A stretch of DNA of 49,884 nt from Bryobacterales bacterium (lineage in GTDB: Bacteria; Acidobacteriota; Terriglobia; Bryobacterales; Bryobacteraceae): contig JANXXL010000283.1 in the NCBI GenBank assembly GCA_025350625.1, positions 1 to 49,884 of the forward strand. The letters are read 5' to 3'. The notes under the pieces are model-generated. The model worked only from the letters and a program-made list of their open reading frames with translations. It had not been told where the DNA came from and ran no database searches. Of the stretch, positions 1 through 8,530 are shown piece by piece; the first letter of the stretch is position 1; each line of letters begins with the position of its first letter. The position numbers were made by a program, and so were the translations under genes.

Positions 1-884
1 GCCGGTTCCTCGGCGGCCGCCTTGCTGAGGCCGGATGCCTGCAGATTTTCGAGGAGTCCGTCGTGTAACCGGGCGGTCAGGCGCTGGAGCCGACGGCTCA
101 CTGTTGCCTCATGGACGCCGAGAACTCGGGAGATTTCTAGCAGTGTACGCCGGTCGAGAAACCAGGCGGAAAGAAGGAAGCGGTCTTCCTCCACGAGACG
201 GCTGAAGGTCGTGCTAAGGGCCTGGCTAAGCCGCGAAAGCATCTCCGTTGTGGGTGTCATGCCGGGAGATACGGCCGGCAATTCGTCGGTTGCGAGAGGC
301 GTCTCACGATTGGTCCGGCGATGGTGGTCGACGTTCCGCTGTGCGAGCGTCGCCCGCAGGAAACCCTTCAACGACCCCCTTCCAGAATAATAAGTAAGGG
401 GCGAGCGGCGTTGCCCGTCTCGATCCCTAAGCCCAAATAGGTCGGCGTAGAGCGAATCTGCGAGCTCGCGCCCTGTTGCCGCCGAGGATGTCATGCTGAT
501 CGCGGCTTGAATCAAGGGATCCCGATAACGGGTGATGAATTGTTGCCAGGCGGATTCGCGCCCGAGAGCGCAGGCATGGGCGAGAGCAAGGTCCCGGAGT
601 TGAAGTGATCGCCAGAAGTCGGCGATCAGCTGTGGCGTGGTTACGCTTCCAGGCGGCAGCCCGTAGTTGTATTTGAGGCCGAGCGTGAGTAGCACGGTAG
701 CCAGTTCATCCTCATGGAGACCAACGGAATCGGCTTCGGCTGCCAGCCACAACTCGTGGATTTCGAGACCTGACAGGTCTTTTAGCTGCAATTCCGGCGT
801 CTGAGTCTCGCGCAGTGTTTCAAGGCCTTCGGCGCAAGGAGACGGGAACGGGCGATCTGGGGAATGTGGCGGCGCCGAATCCAC
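1..884 (-). CDS. Sigma-70 family RNA polymerase sigma factor, 3' end outside window
   Basis: Reading the minus strand from a GTG at 884 gives an uninterrupted frame of at least 294 codons that runs off the left edge, so the C-terminus is missing. The central part (frame around GRELADSLYADLFGL and YYSGRGSLKGFLRATLAQRN) resembles sigma region 2, with the usual core-binding and -10-recognition helices. The later part (FLDRRTLLEISRVLGVHEATVSRRLQRL) is a clear region-4 helix-turn-helix that would contact the -35 element. The N-terminal ~100 residues are a poorly recognised extension. The start is uncertain: the frame stays open upstream to an ATG at 1034, but the GTG has a GAGGG just ahead and residues before it look less protein-like. 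It is probably an ECF-like or related alternative sigma factor; its regulon and any anti-sigma partner are not visible here. Confidence 0.7.
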   Translation of the reverse strand, partial: MDSAPPHSPDRPFPSPCAEGLETLRETQTPELQLKDLSGLEIHELWLAAEADSVGLHEDELATVLLTLGLKYNYGLPPGSVTTPQLIADFWRSLQLRDLALAHACALGRESAWQQFITRYRDPLIQAAISMTSSAATGRELADSLYADLFGLRDRDGQRRSPLTYYSGRGSLKGFLRATLAQRNVDHHRRTNRETPLATDELPAVSPGMTPTTEMLSRLSQALSTTFSRLVEEDRFLLSAWFLDRRTLLEISRVLGVHEATVSRRLQRLTARLHDGLLENLQASGLSKAAAEEP

Positions 885-1316
885 GCCCTCACTATAGCTG
901 AAGATTGGGGATTCGATTAAGTATCCTGCCTCGACGAAATACCAAAAATGGTGGGCACTCGTGGCAATGAAGTTACAATCTAGCCTGGTTTCTGTCGGGC
1001 AATATCGGGCAAGGAGCCATGGCAACGTTGGCATCCACGGTAGGCGCGGCAATGTGGAATCTGTAAGTTGCCGATGGCATTGAGGCGGTCACGTATCGAA
1101 TCCCCCCCTCTCCGCCAGAACTTTCCTGTCCGGTCCGGACACATGGGTAACAGATTGCGCCTAAGACATAGGTAACACTTTTGGCCCGAAGGGAATGGGC
1201 AGTGCTGCCAGTGGAAGCGTTTGACGATAAACCGACGCCGAGGCTCCTTCCGCTGCGGCGCAATGTCACTGTGATACATTCGGGATCAACCCTTCGCCAA
1301 CTGGGAGTCGACGACG
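885..1316. other. Non-coding gap with IS-end-like direct repeats
   Basis: This 432-base stretch between the sigma factor and the hydrolase has no convincing gene. Two overlapping minus-strand open frames near 973-1279 look non-protein: they are rich in Arg, Pro and Cys and have no family resemblance. The recognisable content is the repeat pair at 1141-1177. Promoters for the divergent flanking genes must lie here, but no strong -35/-10 pair stood out. Confidence 0.5.
1141..1177. repeat. Direct repeat pair resembling an insertion-sequence terminus
   Basis: ACATGGGTAACA (1141-1152) and ACATAGGTAACA (1166-1177) are 12-base direct repeats differing at one position, 25 bases start to start. On the minus strand they read TGTTACCTATGT and TGTTACCCATGT. 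This style of repeated TGTTACC(T/C)ATGT is what I recall from ends of IS481/IS21-like elements in Acidobacteria. No transposase lies next to it, so it would be a solo end or a decayed copy. The assignment is by resemblance only. Confidence 0.4.
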
Positions 1317-2090
1317 ATGTCGCTTGAAAGTTTTTCCAAACTTGTCTGTTTCAGCCGGATTTGCCCCCTTTGTACAATCACGATCATCGCATTCTTGCTG
1401 CCGCCGAGCGCAGCCGCGCAGGCTTTAGGCGATTCTCCCGCGGTTAACCCGGGAATGCATAGCTTGAGTTTGCAGCGAGCCGACGGACCCGCCGTGCATT
1501 ACGCGATCTTCATTCCCCGGAACTATTCTCCCTCCACGCCGGTACCTCTCATTCTTGCGTTGCACTTCGGAGTCGGCGGTGGAAACGCGAGCGGCGCCGG
1601 TGGCGATGTGGTTCAAATCCTCATTGGTCCGGCACTCGCAGAACTTGGCGCCCTCATCGTCGCGCCGGATTCGGTGGCAGGCGATTGGAGCAGTCCCGAA
1701 AACGAGAAGGCGGCGAACGCATTGCTCGATATGATCCTGGCACGCTACTCCATCGATAAGAAAAAAGTGGTAGTCACCGGCTTCAGCATGGGCGGCACAG
1801 GCTCCTGGCATTTTGCTGAAACATTCCCGGAACGTTTCAGCGCAGTGATCCCAGTAGCCGGAAGGCCGCCGGCATCCGCCTCAGGGTGGCGGTTACCGGT
1901 TCTGGCGATTCACTCCCGCGACGACCAAGTGGTACCGTTTGGCCCGACGGAAGCGCGAATTGCGGAACTCCAGAAAGCAGGCCTCAATGCAAGGCTGATC
2001 CAGCTGACCGGGATCACGCATTACGAGACCAGCCGCTTCAGAGATGCCTTGCGGGAGGCGATCCCGTGGTTACGGGAGGTCTGGAAATAA
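1317..2090 (+). CDS. Secreted alpha/beta hydrolase (dienelactone hydrolase / PHB-depolymerase-like esterase)
   Basis: A 257-residue protein with an N-terminal hydrophobic signal peptide ending near the SAAAQA stretch (about residue 35), so it should act outside the cytoplasm. The nucleophile elbow is GFSMGG, with the catalytic Ser in the canonical GxSxG context at about residue 160. The acid is probably the Asp in HSRDDQVVPF and the base the His in GITHYETSRF near the C-terminus, giving a full Ser-Asp-His triad. The length and the early IFIPRNYSPSTPVPLILALH segment fit predicted-peptidase/LpqC-type esterases that hydrolyse ester bonds in polymers or phenolic esters. The substrate cannot be read from sequence. 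The ATG start is chosen because it precedes the signal peptide; its ribosome-binding site is weak. It appears monocistronic. Confidence 0.75.
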   Translation: MSLESFSKLVCFSRICPLCTITIIAFLLPPSAAAQALGDSPAVNPGMHSLSLQRADGPAVHYAIFIPRNYSPSTPVPLILALHFGVGGGNASGAGGDVVQILIGPALAELGALIVAPDSVAGDWSSPENEKAANALLDMILARYSIDKKKVVVTGFSMGGTGSWHFAETFPERFSAVIPVAGRPPASASGWRLPVLAIHSRDDQVVPFGPTEARIAELQKAGLNARLIQLTGITHYETSRFRDALREAIPWLREVWK

Positions 2091-2329
2091 ATTCCGGACC
2101 CTGCCCTCCCCGCCGACATACTTCGTCCTGTGGTTAAGCGGGCGATGGGTGTAGATCCCGCCCCCCAGATCCATGCCCATGCGCATCGGATCGAGCAATT
2201 CCAATCCTAGCGAGTCGTCATCCCAGCTCGTCTCTTTCGTGACTGAATTATACAGTAGTCGTAGGCACGCACTTGCGCCGGAGTGACGTTCCCGTCTCGC
2301 GGAGTTTCCAATAGAATGAAAAAACGCCT

Positions 2330-3502
2330 ATGGACGCAAAATCCGCGGCACAAGAGCGTTTTGCATTCGCCCGCGAGGGGCTGATCGAGCTTAGCCACCG
2401 TATTCACGCTCATCCCGAACTGGGCTTTGAAGAAGAGCGGGCCTGCGCGTGGCTCTGCGAGTCGCTCGCCGACGCCGGATTCTCGATCGAAAAGGGCACT
2501 GGCGGCCTTCCTACGGCGTTCCGCGCCCGCGCCGGATCCGGTCCTTTGCACATCGGCATTTGCGCTGAATACGATGCCTTGCCGGGCATCGGACACGCTT
2601 GCGGCCACAACGTCATTGCCGCCTCGTCCGTGGGCGCCGCGCTGGCTGCCGCTAAAGTAGCCGACGAGTTGGGGCTGACCATCACCGTCATCGGCACGCC
2701 CGCCGAAGAAGTGGGCAATGCCAGTGGAAAGATTTTGCTGCTGGAGCGGGGCGCCTTTGCGGGCATCCACGCCGCCATGATGGTGCATCCAGCGCCCTTC
2801 GACATGCTTCGAGCGAAGATCATCGCCGCTTCTATGTTTGAAGTTCATTGCACCGGCAAGGAGTCCCACGCGTCGGCTTTTCCGGAACGCGGCGTCAACG
2901 CGGCGGATGCGCTCACCATCGCGCAAACCGCGTTGGGCCTCCTGCGCCAGCATATCCGCTCTACCGATCGAATACACGGCATTATTACTAATGGCGGCTC
3001 TGCTCCGAACGTGGTTCCCGCCCACACTTCCGCTAAATACATCATTCGCTCGGAGACTCTGGATCAACTGGCCGAATTGCGCCCCAGAGTTCACCGCTGT
3101 TTTGAGGCGGGAGCCCTCGCTACCGGGGCGAAGCTTGCGATCACTGGCGGCGACAAGCCGTACGCCGAGATGCGGCACCACGAGAGCATGGCGGCGCTAT
3201 ACCGCCAGAATTCCGAGGCGCTGGGGCGGCCCTTCCCCGATCTGGGCGAGTGGCAAACCAGGCCCAGCGGCTCCACCGACATGGGCAACGTCTCGCAGAC
3301 GATTTCATCCATCCATCCGATGATCGGCATCAATTCCCTGCCCGCCGTCAACCACCAGCCGGAGTTCGCCCAGCACTGCATCACTGCGGACGCGGATAAG
3401 GCGTTATGCGACGGCGCCTTGGCCATGGCATGGACCTGCATCGATTTAGCAATGAACCGCGAGGTGCGTGAAGAGTTATTGCGCGCAGCAGTTCCACATT
3501 AA
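2330..3502 (+). CDS. M20-family amidohydrolase (AbgB / M20D peptidase-like)
   Basis: A 390-residue cytoplasmic metallohydrolase; no signal peptide is visible. It starts with the M20 signature (LSHRIHAHPELGFEEE, about residues 20-35), and CAEYDALPGIGHACGHNV carries the metal-ligand His and Asp/Cys cluster typical of the amidohydrolase/aminoacylase branch. GTPAEEVG supplies the catalytic Glu pair, and VHPAPFDM and the dimerisation domain follow. The closing SGSTDMGNVSQTI segment is typical of the branch including p-aminobenzoyl-glutamate hydrolase subunit B and PM20D2. These enzymes remove N-acyl or dipeptide amides from small molecules using a Zn or Mn centre; the exact substrate is not deducible. 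A 239-base gap lies upstream without an obvious gene, and the next gene starts 53 bases downstream. Confidence 0.82.
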   Translation: MDAKSAAQERFAFAREGLIELSHRIHAHPELGFEEERACAWLCESLADAGFSIEKGTGGLPTAFRARAGSGPLHIGICAEYDALPGIGHACGHNVIAASSVGAALAAAKVADELGLTITVIGTPAEEVGNASGKILLLERGAFAGIHAAMMVHPAPFDMLRAKIIAASMFEVHCTGKESHASAFPERGVNAADALTIAQTALGLLRQHIRSTDRIHGIITNGGSAPNVVPAHTSAKYIIRSETLDQLAELRPRVHRCFEAGALATGAKLAITGGDKPYAEMRHHESMAALYRQNSEALGRPFPDLGEWQTRPSGSTDMGNVSQTISSIHPMIGINSLPAVNHQPEFAQHCITADADKALCDGALAMAWTCIDLAMNREVREELLRAAVPH

Positions 3503-3555
3503 TCGAGCGCTATGAACCGCCGCACTACTCGTGTATGATGTGCACGGAGGTTCGC

Positions 3556-4932
3556 ATGACATCGATCTTTTGGGCTGCCGTTGGAATGTTTGCGGGAACG
3601 GTCTTCGCGGCCGATTCCATCACTTTTCACAAGAATGTCGAGCCGATCCTGCAGAAAAACTGTCAAAGCTGTCATCGGCCCGGCCAGATCGCGCCGATGT
3701 CGTTTTTGACCTACCAGGGCACGCGCCCGTGGGCCAAGGCGATGAAGACTGCGGTCGCCAGCCGCAAGATGCCGCCGTGGTTCGCCGATCCGAAGTACGG
3801 CCACTTCTCGAACGACCACGCGATGCAGCAAGGCGACATCGATACCATCGTCGCGTGGGTTGACAGCGGCGCCAGGGAAGGCGATGCCAAGGATGCGCCG
3901 CCGCCTATCGCGTGGCCGGCCGATGGCTGGCTGATTCAGCCGGACTACATTGTGAAGGGGCCGACCTACGATGTTCCGGCGAAGGGCGTCCTCGAGTGGA
4001 CCAACGTTGTCGTTCCCAGCGGATTAACCCAGGATACCTGGATCACTTCGCTCGAGATCAAGCCCAGCGCGCTTGCCGTGACGCATCACATCTGCGTGAG
4101 TTTCATCGCGCATAATCCGGAGGTAAAGTACGGCGTCCCGGTGTGGGTGGACAAGCAGCGCGATGAGACCGGCAGCGCATTGCCCAGGGCACAGGGCGTC
4201 AAGAACGAATTGCCGGGAGTGCCGGGCGTGGCGAAAGACGAGCGCGAGCTTATCGGGGCCAGGCTCAACCCAGGCGGGAGCGAAGGCTGCTACGTACCGG
4301 GCCAACAGGTTACCGACTATCGTGCGTTCCACGCGGCTAAGCTGGTCCCGGCCAACACCGACATCGTTTTCCAGATGCACTACACCACTACTGGTACACC
4401 GATGACCGACAAGCCGGAAGTCGGTTTCACGATCGCCAAGGAACCGCCGCAGCGCCGTTACATCTCCTATAACTCGCAGCCGTCGGTCGGTACCGACAGT
4501 GCGGTTTTCAAGATTCCGGCAAACGATGGGAACTGGCAGAGCCCTCCGTCCGAGATCTTTTTCAACGAGGACGTGCAACTGGTGTGGATGATGCCGCACA
4601 TGCACATGCGAGGCAAGGACATGACCTACAACCTCGAGTATCCGACCGGGGAGAAGCAAATTGTGCTGAAAGTGCCTCACTACGACTTCAACTGGCAGCT
4701 GGGTTACTACACCGATGTCAAGGTGCCCAAGGGCAGCAAGATGACGGTGGACGCTCACTTTGACAATTCGCCCAACAACAAATTCAATCCCGATCCCAAC
4801 CGGCCGGTGTTTTACGGAGATCAGACCTGGGAAGAAATGATGGCGCCGTTTTTCGGCATCGTCGTGGATATGAAGCAGGATCCCGAGAAGGTCGTCACGG
4901 TGAAAGGTGGCCGGGGTAGAGGAGGCGCGTAG
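3556..4932 (+). CDS. Secreted monohaem cytochrome c fused to a copper type II monooxygenase-like domain
   Basis: The start at 3556 is preferred over an in-frame ATG at 3535 because GGAGG lies five bases ahead and a compact signal peptide (MTSIFWAAVGMFAGTVFAAD) follows at once. The mature protein begins with a cytochrome c domain: FHKNVEPILQKNCQSCHRPG carries one CXXCH haem site, followed by a MPPWFADPKYGHF segment common in planctomycete/acidobacterial secreted cytochromes. The C-terminal ~250 residues resemble the copper type II ascorbate-dependent monooxygenase fold: histidines in VTHHICVSFIAH, FQMHYTTTG and MMPHMHMRGKDM are candidate Cu ligands. It is 458 residues and periplasmic. It may couple electron transfer to oxidation of an organic substrate, but this is inference. 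A shorter paralogue of the cytochrome half is at 36876-37568. Confidence 0.75.
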   Translation: MTSIFWAAVGMFAGTVFAADSITFHKNVEPILQKNCQSCHRPGQIAPMSFLTYQGTRPWAKAMKTAVASRKMPPWFADPKYGHFSNDHAMQQGDIDTIVAWVDSGAREGDAKDAPPPIAWPADGWLIQPDYIVKGPTYDVPAKGVLEWTNVVVPSGLTQDTWITSLEIKPSALAVTHHICVSFIAHNPEVKYGVPVWVDKQRDETGSALPRAQGVKNELPGVPGVAKDERELIGARLNPGGSEGCYVPGQQVTDYRAFHAAKLVPANTDIVFQMHYTTTGTPMTDKPEVGFTIAKEPPQRRYISYNSQPSVGTDSAVFKIPANDGNWQSPPSEIFFNEDVQLVWMMPHMHMRGKDMTYNLEYPTGEKQIVLKVPHYDFNWQLGYYTDVKVPKGSKMTVDAHFDNSPNNKFNPDPNRPVFYGDQTWEEMMAPFFGIVVDMKQDPEKVVTVKGGRGRGGA

Positions 4933-5086
4933 CCTTTGAGCTTCGGCATTCCGCTCCACTTTTTTAAGCGCCGCCTCTACCCAACGCGCTTAGGAGAAAT
5001 ATGAAATGAAACAGGTGTATCCTGAATTAAATTACCGGAACGCAGGATAGCGAATCCGGCAAATTTGATCTGAGAAGGAGGGGCCT

Positions 5087-6331
5087 ATGGGTTCCAAGAA
5101 GCCGAATCGGAGAGGTTTCCTGAAGGGCGGAGCCGCGTTAGCCGGCGTGGCTGCCGGAGCCGCACAATCTGCAAAGGCAGAGCCGCCGCTGGCGGAATTG
5201 CGCGCGAAGGGCACTAGTAAAGAACAGATCGCTTATGGCGACCGCTCCCCTTACGAAACATCGATGCGCGCCCCGGTGGTGGAGAGAACTTCGCCCGACG
5301 CATTCGGGCTGATGTTTCACGTCAATGCTCCCCTGCAGGATTTGGTCGGAGCCATCACGCCATCCTCGCTTCACTATGTTGCTACCCATCGCGGCTCCTT
5401 CATCCCGAACATCGATCCCAAAGAACACCGCTTGATGATTCACGGCATGGTCGACCGGCCGCTGATCTTCACCATGGAAGATTTGAAGCGCCTGCCTTTC
5501 GTCACGCGGCAGCATTTTATCGAGTGCGCCGGAAATCGCGCGAAGGCGACGCACAAGACCGTCCAGGACACGCACGGCCTGACGAGCAGCAGCGAATGGA
5601 CGGGAGTGCCCCTGTCGCTATTACTCAAGGAAGCCGGCGTGCAAAAGGGCGCGTCCTGGGTGGTCATCGAAGGGGCCGAAGAAGTCAAAGGGGCATCCAG
5701 TATTCCGCTCGGCAAGGCCATGGACGATTGTCTGGTGGCCTACGGCCAAAATGGCGAGGCCATCCGTCCGCAGCAGGGGTATCCCTTACGACTGATGGTT
5801 CCCGGCTTTGAAGGAATTTTCCAGACGAAGTATCTCAGGCGGATCAAAGTGGTGGAACAGTATTACATGACTTACAACGATTACGGGCATATCAGCCCGG
5901 ATCCGAAAGTCGCCGCGCTGGCGAACCAGATCGGGCCGAAATCCGTCATTACGTTTCCTTCCGGAGGACAAAAACTGCCTGCTCCCGGATTCTACGAAAT
6001 CAGCGGCCTGGCATGGTCCGGCGGGGGCGCCATTCGCAGCGTGGAAGTATCCACCGACGGCGGCAAGAACTGGAAGAACGCGGAGCTTCGCACTCCGTCC
6101 TATCCGATGGCGCATACACGTTTCGGTTTTCACTGGAAATGGGACGGGAAAGAGTGCGAAATCCAATCGCGCTGCACCGATGAACTTGGCACTGTGCAAC
6201 CCACGCGCGCTCAGTCCGCCAAATACTTCAACCAACCGTTGGACAAGGATTTCCGCGCGCCGGGAACTGACAATACCGTTCTGCCGTGGCGCATCGCCAG
6301 CGACGGGAGCGTTCACAATGGACTGGCATAA
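5087..6331 (+). CDS. soxC: SoxC-like sulfite dehydrogenase molybdopterin subunit
   Basis: A 414-residue protein with a Tat signal (RRGFLKGGAALAG at residues 8-20), expected for a cofactor-loaded periplasmic enzyme. A strong GAAGGAGG lies ahead of the ATG. The molybdopterin-binding oxidoreductase domain spans about residues 90-280. RQHFIECAGN contains the Cys (about 147) that ligates molybdenum in the sulfite oxidase family, and the C-terminal dimerisation (Mo-co) domain contains GLAWSGGGAIRSVEVSTDGG. The family oxidises sulfite, or sulfane sulfur in the Sox complex, and passes electrons to a cytochrome. The next gene overlaps by 14 bases and encodes that cytochrome, so the two form a SoxCD-like pair. 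No soxXYZAB genes are in the window, so a stand-alone sulfite dehydrogenase is as likely as a thiosulfate-oxidising complex. Confidence 0.85.
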   Translation: MGSKKPNRRGFLKGGAALAGVAAGAAQSAKAEPPLAELRAKGTSKEQIAYGDRSPYETSMRAPVVERTSPDAFGLMFHVNAPLQDLVGAITPSSLHYVATHRGSFIPNIDPKEHRLMIHGMVDRPLIFTMEDLKRLPFVTRQHFIECAGNRAKATHKTVQDTHGLTSSSEWTGVPLSLLLKEAGVQKGASWVVIEGAEEVKGASSIPLGKAMDDCLVAYGQNGEAIRPQQGYPLRLMVPGFEGIFQTKYLRRIKVVEQYYMTYNDYGHISPDPKVAALANQIGPKSVITFPSGGQKLPAPGFYEISGLAWSGGGAIRSVEVSTDGGKNWKNAELRTPSYPMAHTRFGFHWKWDGKECEIQSRCTDELGTVQPTRAQSAKYFNQPLDKDFRAPGTDNTVLPWRIASDGSVHNGLA

Positions 6332-6920
6332 ACCGATTCTCATCGCGACCATCCTGGCCGCGGGCCAGATGGCATTCGCCCAGCTTCCAACCTATGGTGT
6401 GGGACGGACGCCGACTGCGGATGAAGTCAAGGCTTGGGACATTTCCATTGGTCCGTCCGGCAAGGAACTTCCGCAAGGTCACGGAACCGCTAAAGATGGC
6501 GCGCGGCTCTTTCTACTGAAGGGGTGCGGGGGCTGCCACGGGGTGACTGGGATAGGTGGGCGAGCGCCCGCTTTGGTAAAGGGCGGTCCTCCAGCCGTTC
6601 CCGGTCAGACGCCGCCCAATGGGATGGAAGGCATGCACATGGTGCCGGACACCGGAATCATGGCGCTGCGCTCGCCTTACGCTGTCACTCTGTGGGATTA
6701 CATCAACCGCGGCATGCCGCTCAATCGTGAAGGAACCTTGAAGCCGGATGAAGTATACGCGATCACTGCTTTTCTTCTTTATAAGAACGAGGTGATCAAG
6801 TCTGAGGATCAGGTGCTCGACGCTCAATCGCTGCCGAAGGTGGAGATGCCGAATCGCAAAGGATTCGCTGACGCGCCAGAGTGGAAGCATGGAGCGCCGA
6901 GGCTGGCCGGTTATCCGTAA
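6318..6920 (+). CDS. soxD: SoxD-like c-type cytochrome subunit of sulfite dehydrogenase
   Basis: The ATG at 6318 lies inside the end of the soxC-like gene (14-base overlap), implying translational coupling; it is followed by a signal peptide (MDWHKPILIATILAAGQMAF, then A-Q). An earlier in-frame ATG at 6180 would read through soxC and is rejected. The ~200-residue protein has one haem-binding motif in LLKGCGGCHG, about residue 70 onward, then a GGRAPALVKGG loop. A likely distal Met ligand lies in the NGMEGMHMVPDTG or NRGMPLN region. It should accept electrons from the molybdenum subunit in the periplasm. It is shorter than classical two-domain SoxD and has a single CXXCH, so it corresponds to the single-haem partner seen in SorAB/SoxCD-like systems. 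Confidence 0.78.
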   Translation: MDWHKPILIATILAAGQMAFAQLPTYGVGRTPTADEVKAWDISIGPSGKELPQGHGTAKDGARLFLLKGCGGCHGVTGIGGRAPALVKGGPPAVPGQTPPNGMEGMHMVPDTGIMALRSPYAVTLWDYINRGMPLNREGTLKPDEVYAITAFLLYKNEVIKSEDQVLDAQSLPKVEMPNRKGFADAPEWKHGAPRLAGYP

Positions 6921-6959
6921 ACCTTCGCGAAATTGTTGCGATCATTCTATAGCCAGCGG

Positions 6960-7391
6960 TTATTGAGTGTTCACTGCGTAGAGGGTGATGGACTTCGGAA
7001 CTACCTTCCACCAGTGCGGCGTCCCCGGAGGGATTACGATTACGTCTCCCTTGGTTAACTGCACAGTTTTGCCGCCTTCGATAGTTGTCCCCTGTGTCAG
7101 CCCTGGTTTGGTCACCTTGCCGCCAATCAGCGTTCCGCCGGTCACATAGGTTGCCGAGCCGTCGAGAACGTACCAAATATGCGTGGTCTTCTCGTGAATT
7201 TCGGGCACGGCACTCTCGGTGCGGACGTTAGTCCCGACCGTGTATTCGGGCGTTTTGGCCAGGGTGCCACCTTTGGCTAAGGTCGCCATCAGTTTGTCAT
7301 GACCCACATAGATTGCACCAAGTCCTCCCCCAGCGCCGGTCATCAATACGGCCATCGCCAAAAGAATTGCGAGCGCCCCAAGAAATTTCAT
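6960..7391 (-). CDS. Secreted single-domain cupin
   Basis: On the minus strand the ATG at 7391 is preceded by GGAGGGAAGCT and followed by a signal-peptide-like hydrophobic run (LGALAILLAMAVLMTGAGGG). Longer starts upstream lack a ribosome-binding site. The ~143-residue protein has both cupin motifs: EIHEKTTHIWYVLDG supplies metal-binding His residues and GDVIVIPPGTPHWW supplies the second motif with its His. It is therefore a small beta-barrel, probably a metal-binding periplasmic protein. No enzymatic role can be assigned. It is convergent with the soxD-like gene and transcribed away from the metallo-beta-lactamase gene next door. Confidence 0.72.
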   Translation of the reverse strand: MKFLGALAILLAMAVLMTGAGGGLGAIYVGHDKLMATLAKGGTLAKTPEYTVGTNVRTESAVPEIHEKTTHIWYVLDGSATYVTGGTLIGGKVTKPGLTQGTTIEGGKTVQLTKGDVIVIPPGTPHWWKVVPKSITLYAVNTQ

Positions 7392-7520
7392 AGCTTCCCT
7401 CCTCCATAAATTTGCCAGCCGGGTCCCGGCAGGCACCACTGGGAACTATAAGCTTACCGGCACAGCTTGTCAAACCGTGCCATGTCAACCACGCCATTCC
7501 TATTCGACTCTGAGTCGGGT

Positions 7521-8396
7521 ATGCTAATGCACATGTTTTGCCGAAAGCTCTTAGCGATAACTCTCCGTGCCGTGATAGCATTTGCCGTTCTGGCCCCCTC
7601 CGCCTATCCCCAGGCCCGTCCCAAGCCTCCGAAGTCCGTCCGGCTTTACGTATTCGACAACGGCATTATCAAAGACCCGGATGTGACCCGGTTCCACTTC
7701 AAAAAAGAGGAAATCGCGGTGCCCGATTTTGTGGTGTGCTCATATCTGATCGTGCATCCCAAAGGCACCTTGATGTTCGATGCCGGGTCGATTCCCGACG
7801 CGAACTTCAAGGAGGGCGTCACGCCAACGACTTTGAATCGATTTATCGCGACCAAGACGCTTCAGTCTCAAATGGCGGCGCTGGGCTATGCGCCGAAGGA
7901 CATCACCTATTTCGCTTTGTCGCATTACCACGGCGATCATATTGCTAACTCCAACGCCTTCGCCGGCTCCACCTGGCTGGTGCAGAAACCGGAGCGCGAC
8001 GCGATGTTTGCCGAGGACAGCCCTGTAAAGGATCAGTTACCACTTTTCAACCGGCTCAAAGACAGCAAGTCCAAAATTCTCGAGGGCAAGGATTTCGACG
8101 TATTCGGCGACGGCACGGTGGTGATCAAGGGCGCCTACGGGCACACTCCCGGGCACCAGGTAATCTATGTGAAACTGGCCAAGAGCGGACCCATCCTGCT
8201 CTCGGGCGATTTATATCATTATCGCGAGGAGCGCTTCACGGACAAGACGCCGGTGTTTGAGTTCAACGGTCCGCAATCGTTGGCCAGTCGCGCCAATATC
8301 GAGGCATTCCTGAAGAAGTCCGGCGCGCAGCTTTGGATCGAGCACGATCTGCAATTATTCCGCGGGTTGAAAACGGCTCCGGAGTATTTGGAATAG
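7521..8396 (+). CDS. Secreted metallo-beta-lactamase-fold hydrolase (N-acyl homoserine lactonase family-like)
   Basis: The zinc-binding signature is SHYHGDH, about residue 130, with upstream FDAGSIPD, the later GHTPGHQVIYV His and the LLSGDLYH Asp, and a final IEHD supplying the last ligand. This motif order matches the AHL-lactonase (AttM/AiiA) branch of the fold. Clustered ATGs at 7521, 7527 and 7533 precede a hydrophobic signal peptide (KLLAITLRAVIAFAVLAPSA); 7521 is chosen, and starts further upstream lengthen the protein with non-signal sequence. Secretion distinguishes it from the cytosolic quorum-quenching enzymes, so a broader lactonase/esterase role is possible. The substrate is unknown. 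It appears monocistronic. Confidence 0.75.
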   Translation: MLMHMFCRKLLAITLRAVIAFAVLAPSAYPQARPKPPKSVRLYVFDNGIIKDPDVTRFHFKKEEIAVPDFVVCSYLIVHPKGTLMFDAGSIPDANFKEGVTPTTLNRFIATKTLQSQMAALGYAPKDITYFALSHYHGDHIANSNAFAGSTWLVQKPERDAMFAEDSPVKDQLPLFNRLKDSKSKILEGKDFDVFGDGTVVIKGAYGHTPGHQVIYVKLAKSGPILLSGDLYHYREERFTDKTPVFEFNGPQSLASRANIEAFLKKSGAQLWIEHDLQLFRGLKTAPEYLE

Positions 8397-8530
8397 CGCG
8401 ACGGCACCAACATCAGCGGGGATCTCTCAGCGGTTCGCCCCACCGCGAGGGGAGCATCCCGATTTCGGTGGGAGTCAGTAAGTCATGCGCTTCTTGCCAA
8501 ACTCCTGCATGTTAGCGGAAACTTGGGACG

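Noticed and set aside
973-1279. Two overlapping minus-strand open frames of 98-99 codons
   Set aside because: Composition is Arg/Cys/Pro-rich without family resemblance, no ribosome-binding site, and they cover the IS-end-like repeats.
2207-3181. 324-codon open frame opposite the M20 amidohydrolase
   Set aside because: Antisense shadow of a well-supported gene with intact family motifs on the plus strand; high GC creates long shadow frames.
4024-4959. 311-codon frame opposite the cytochrome gene
   Set aside because: Shadow of the cytochrome/copper domain gene; no own motifs.
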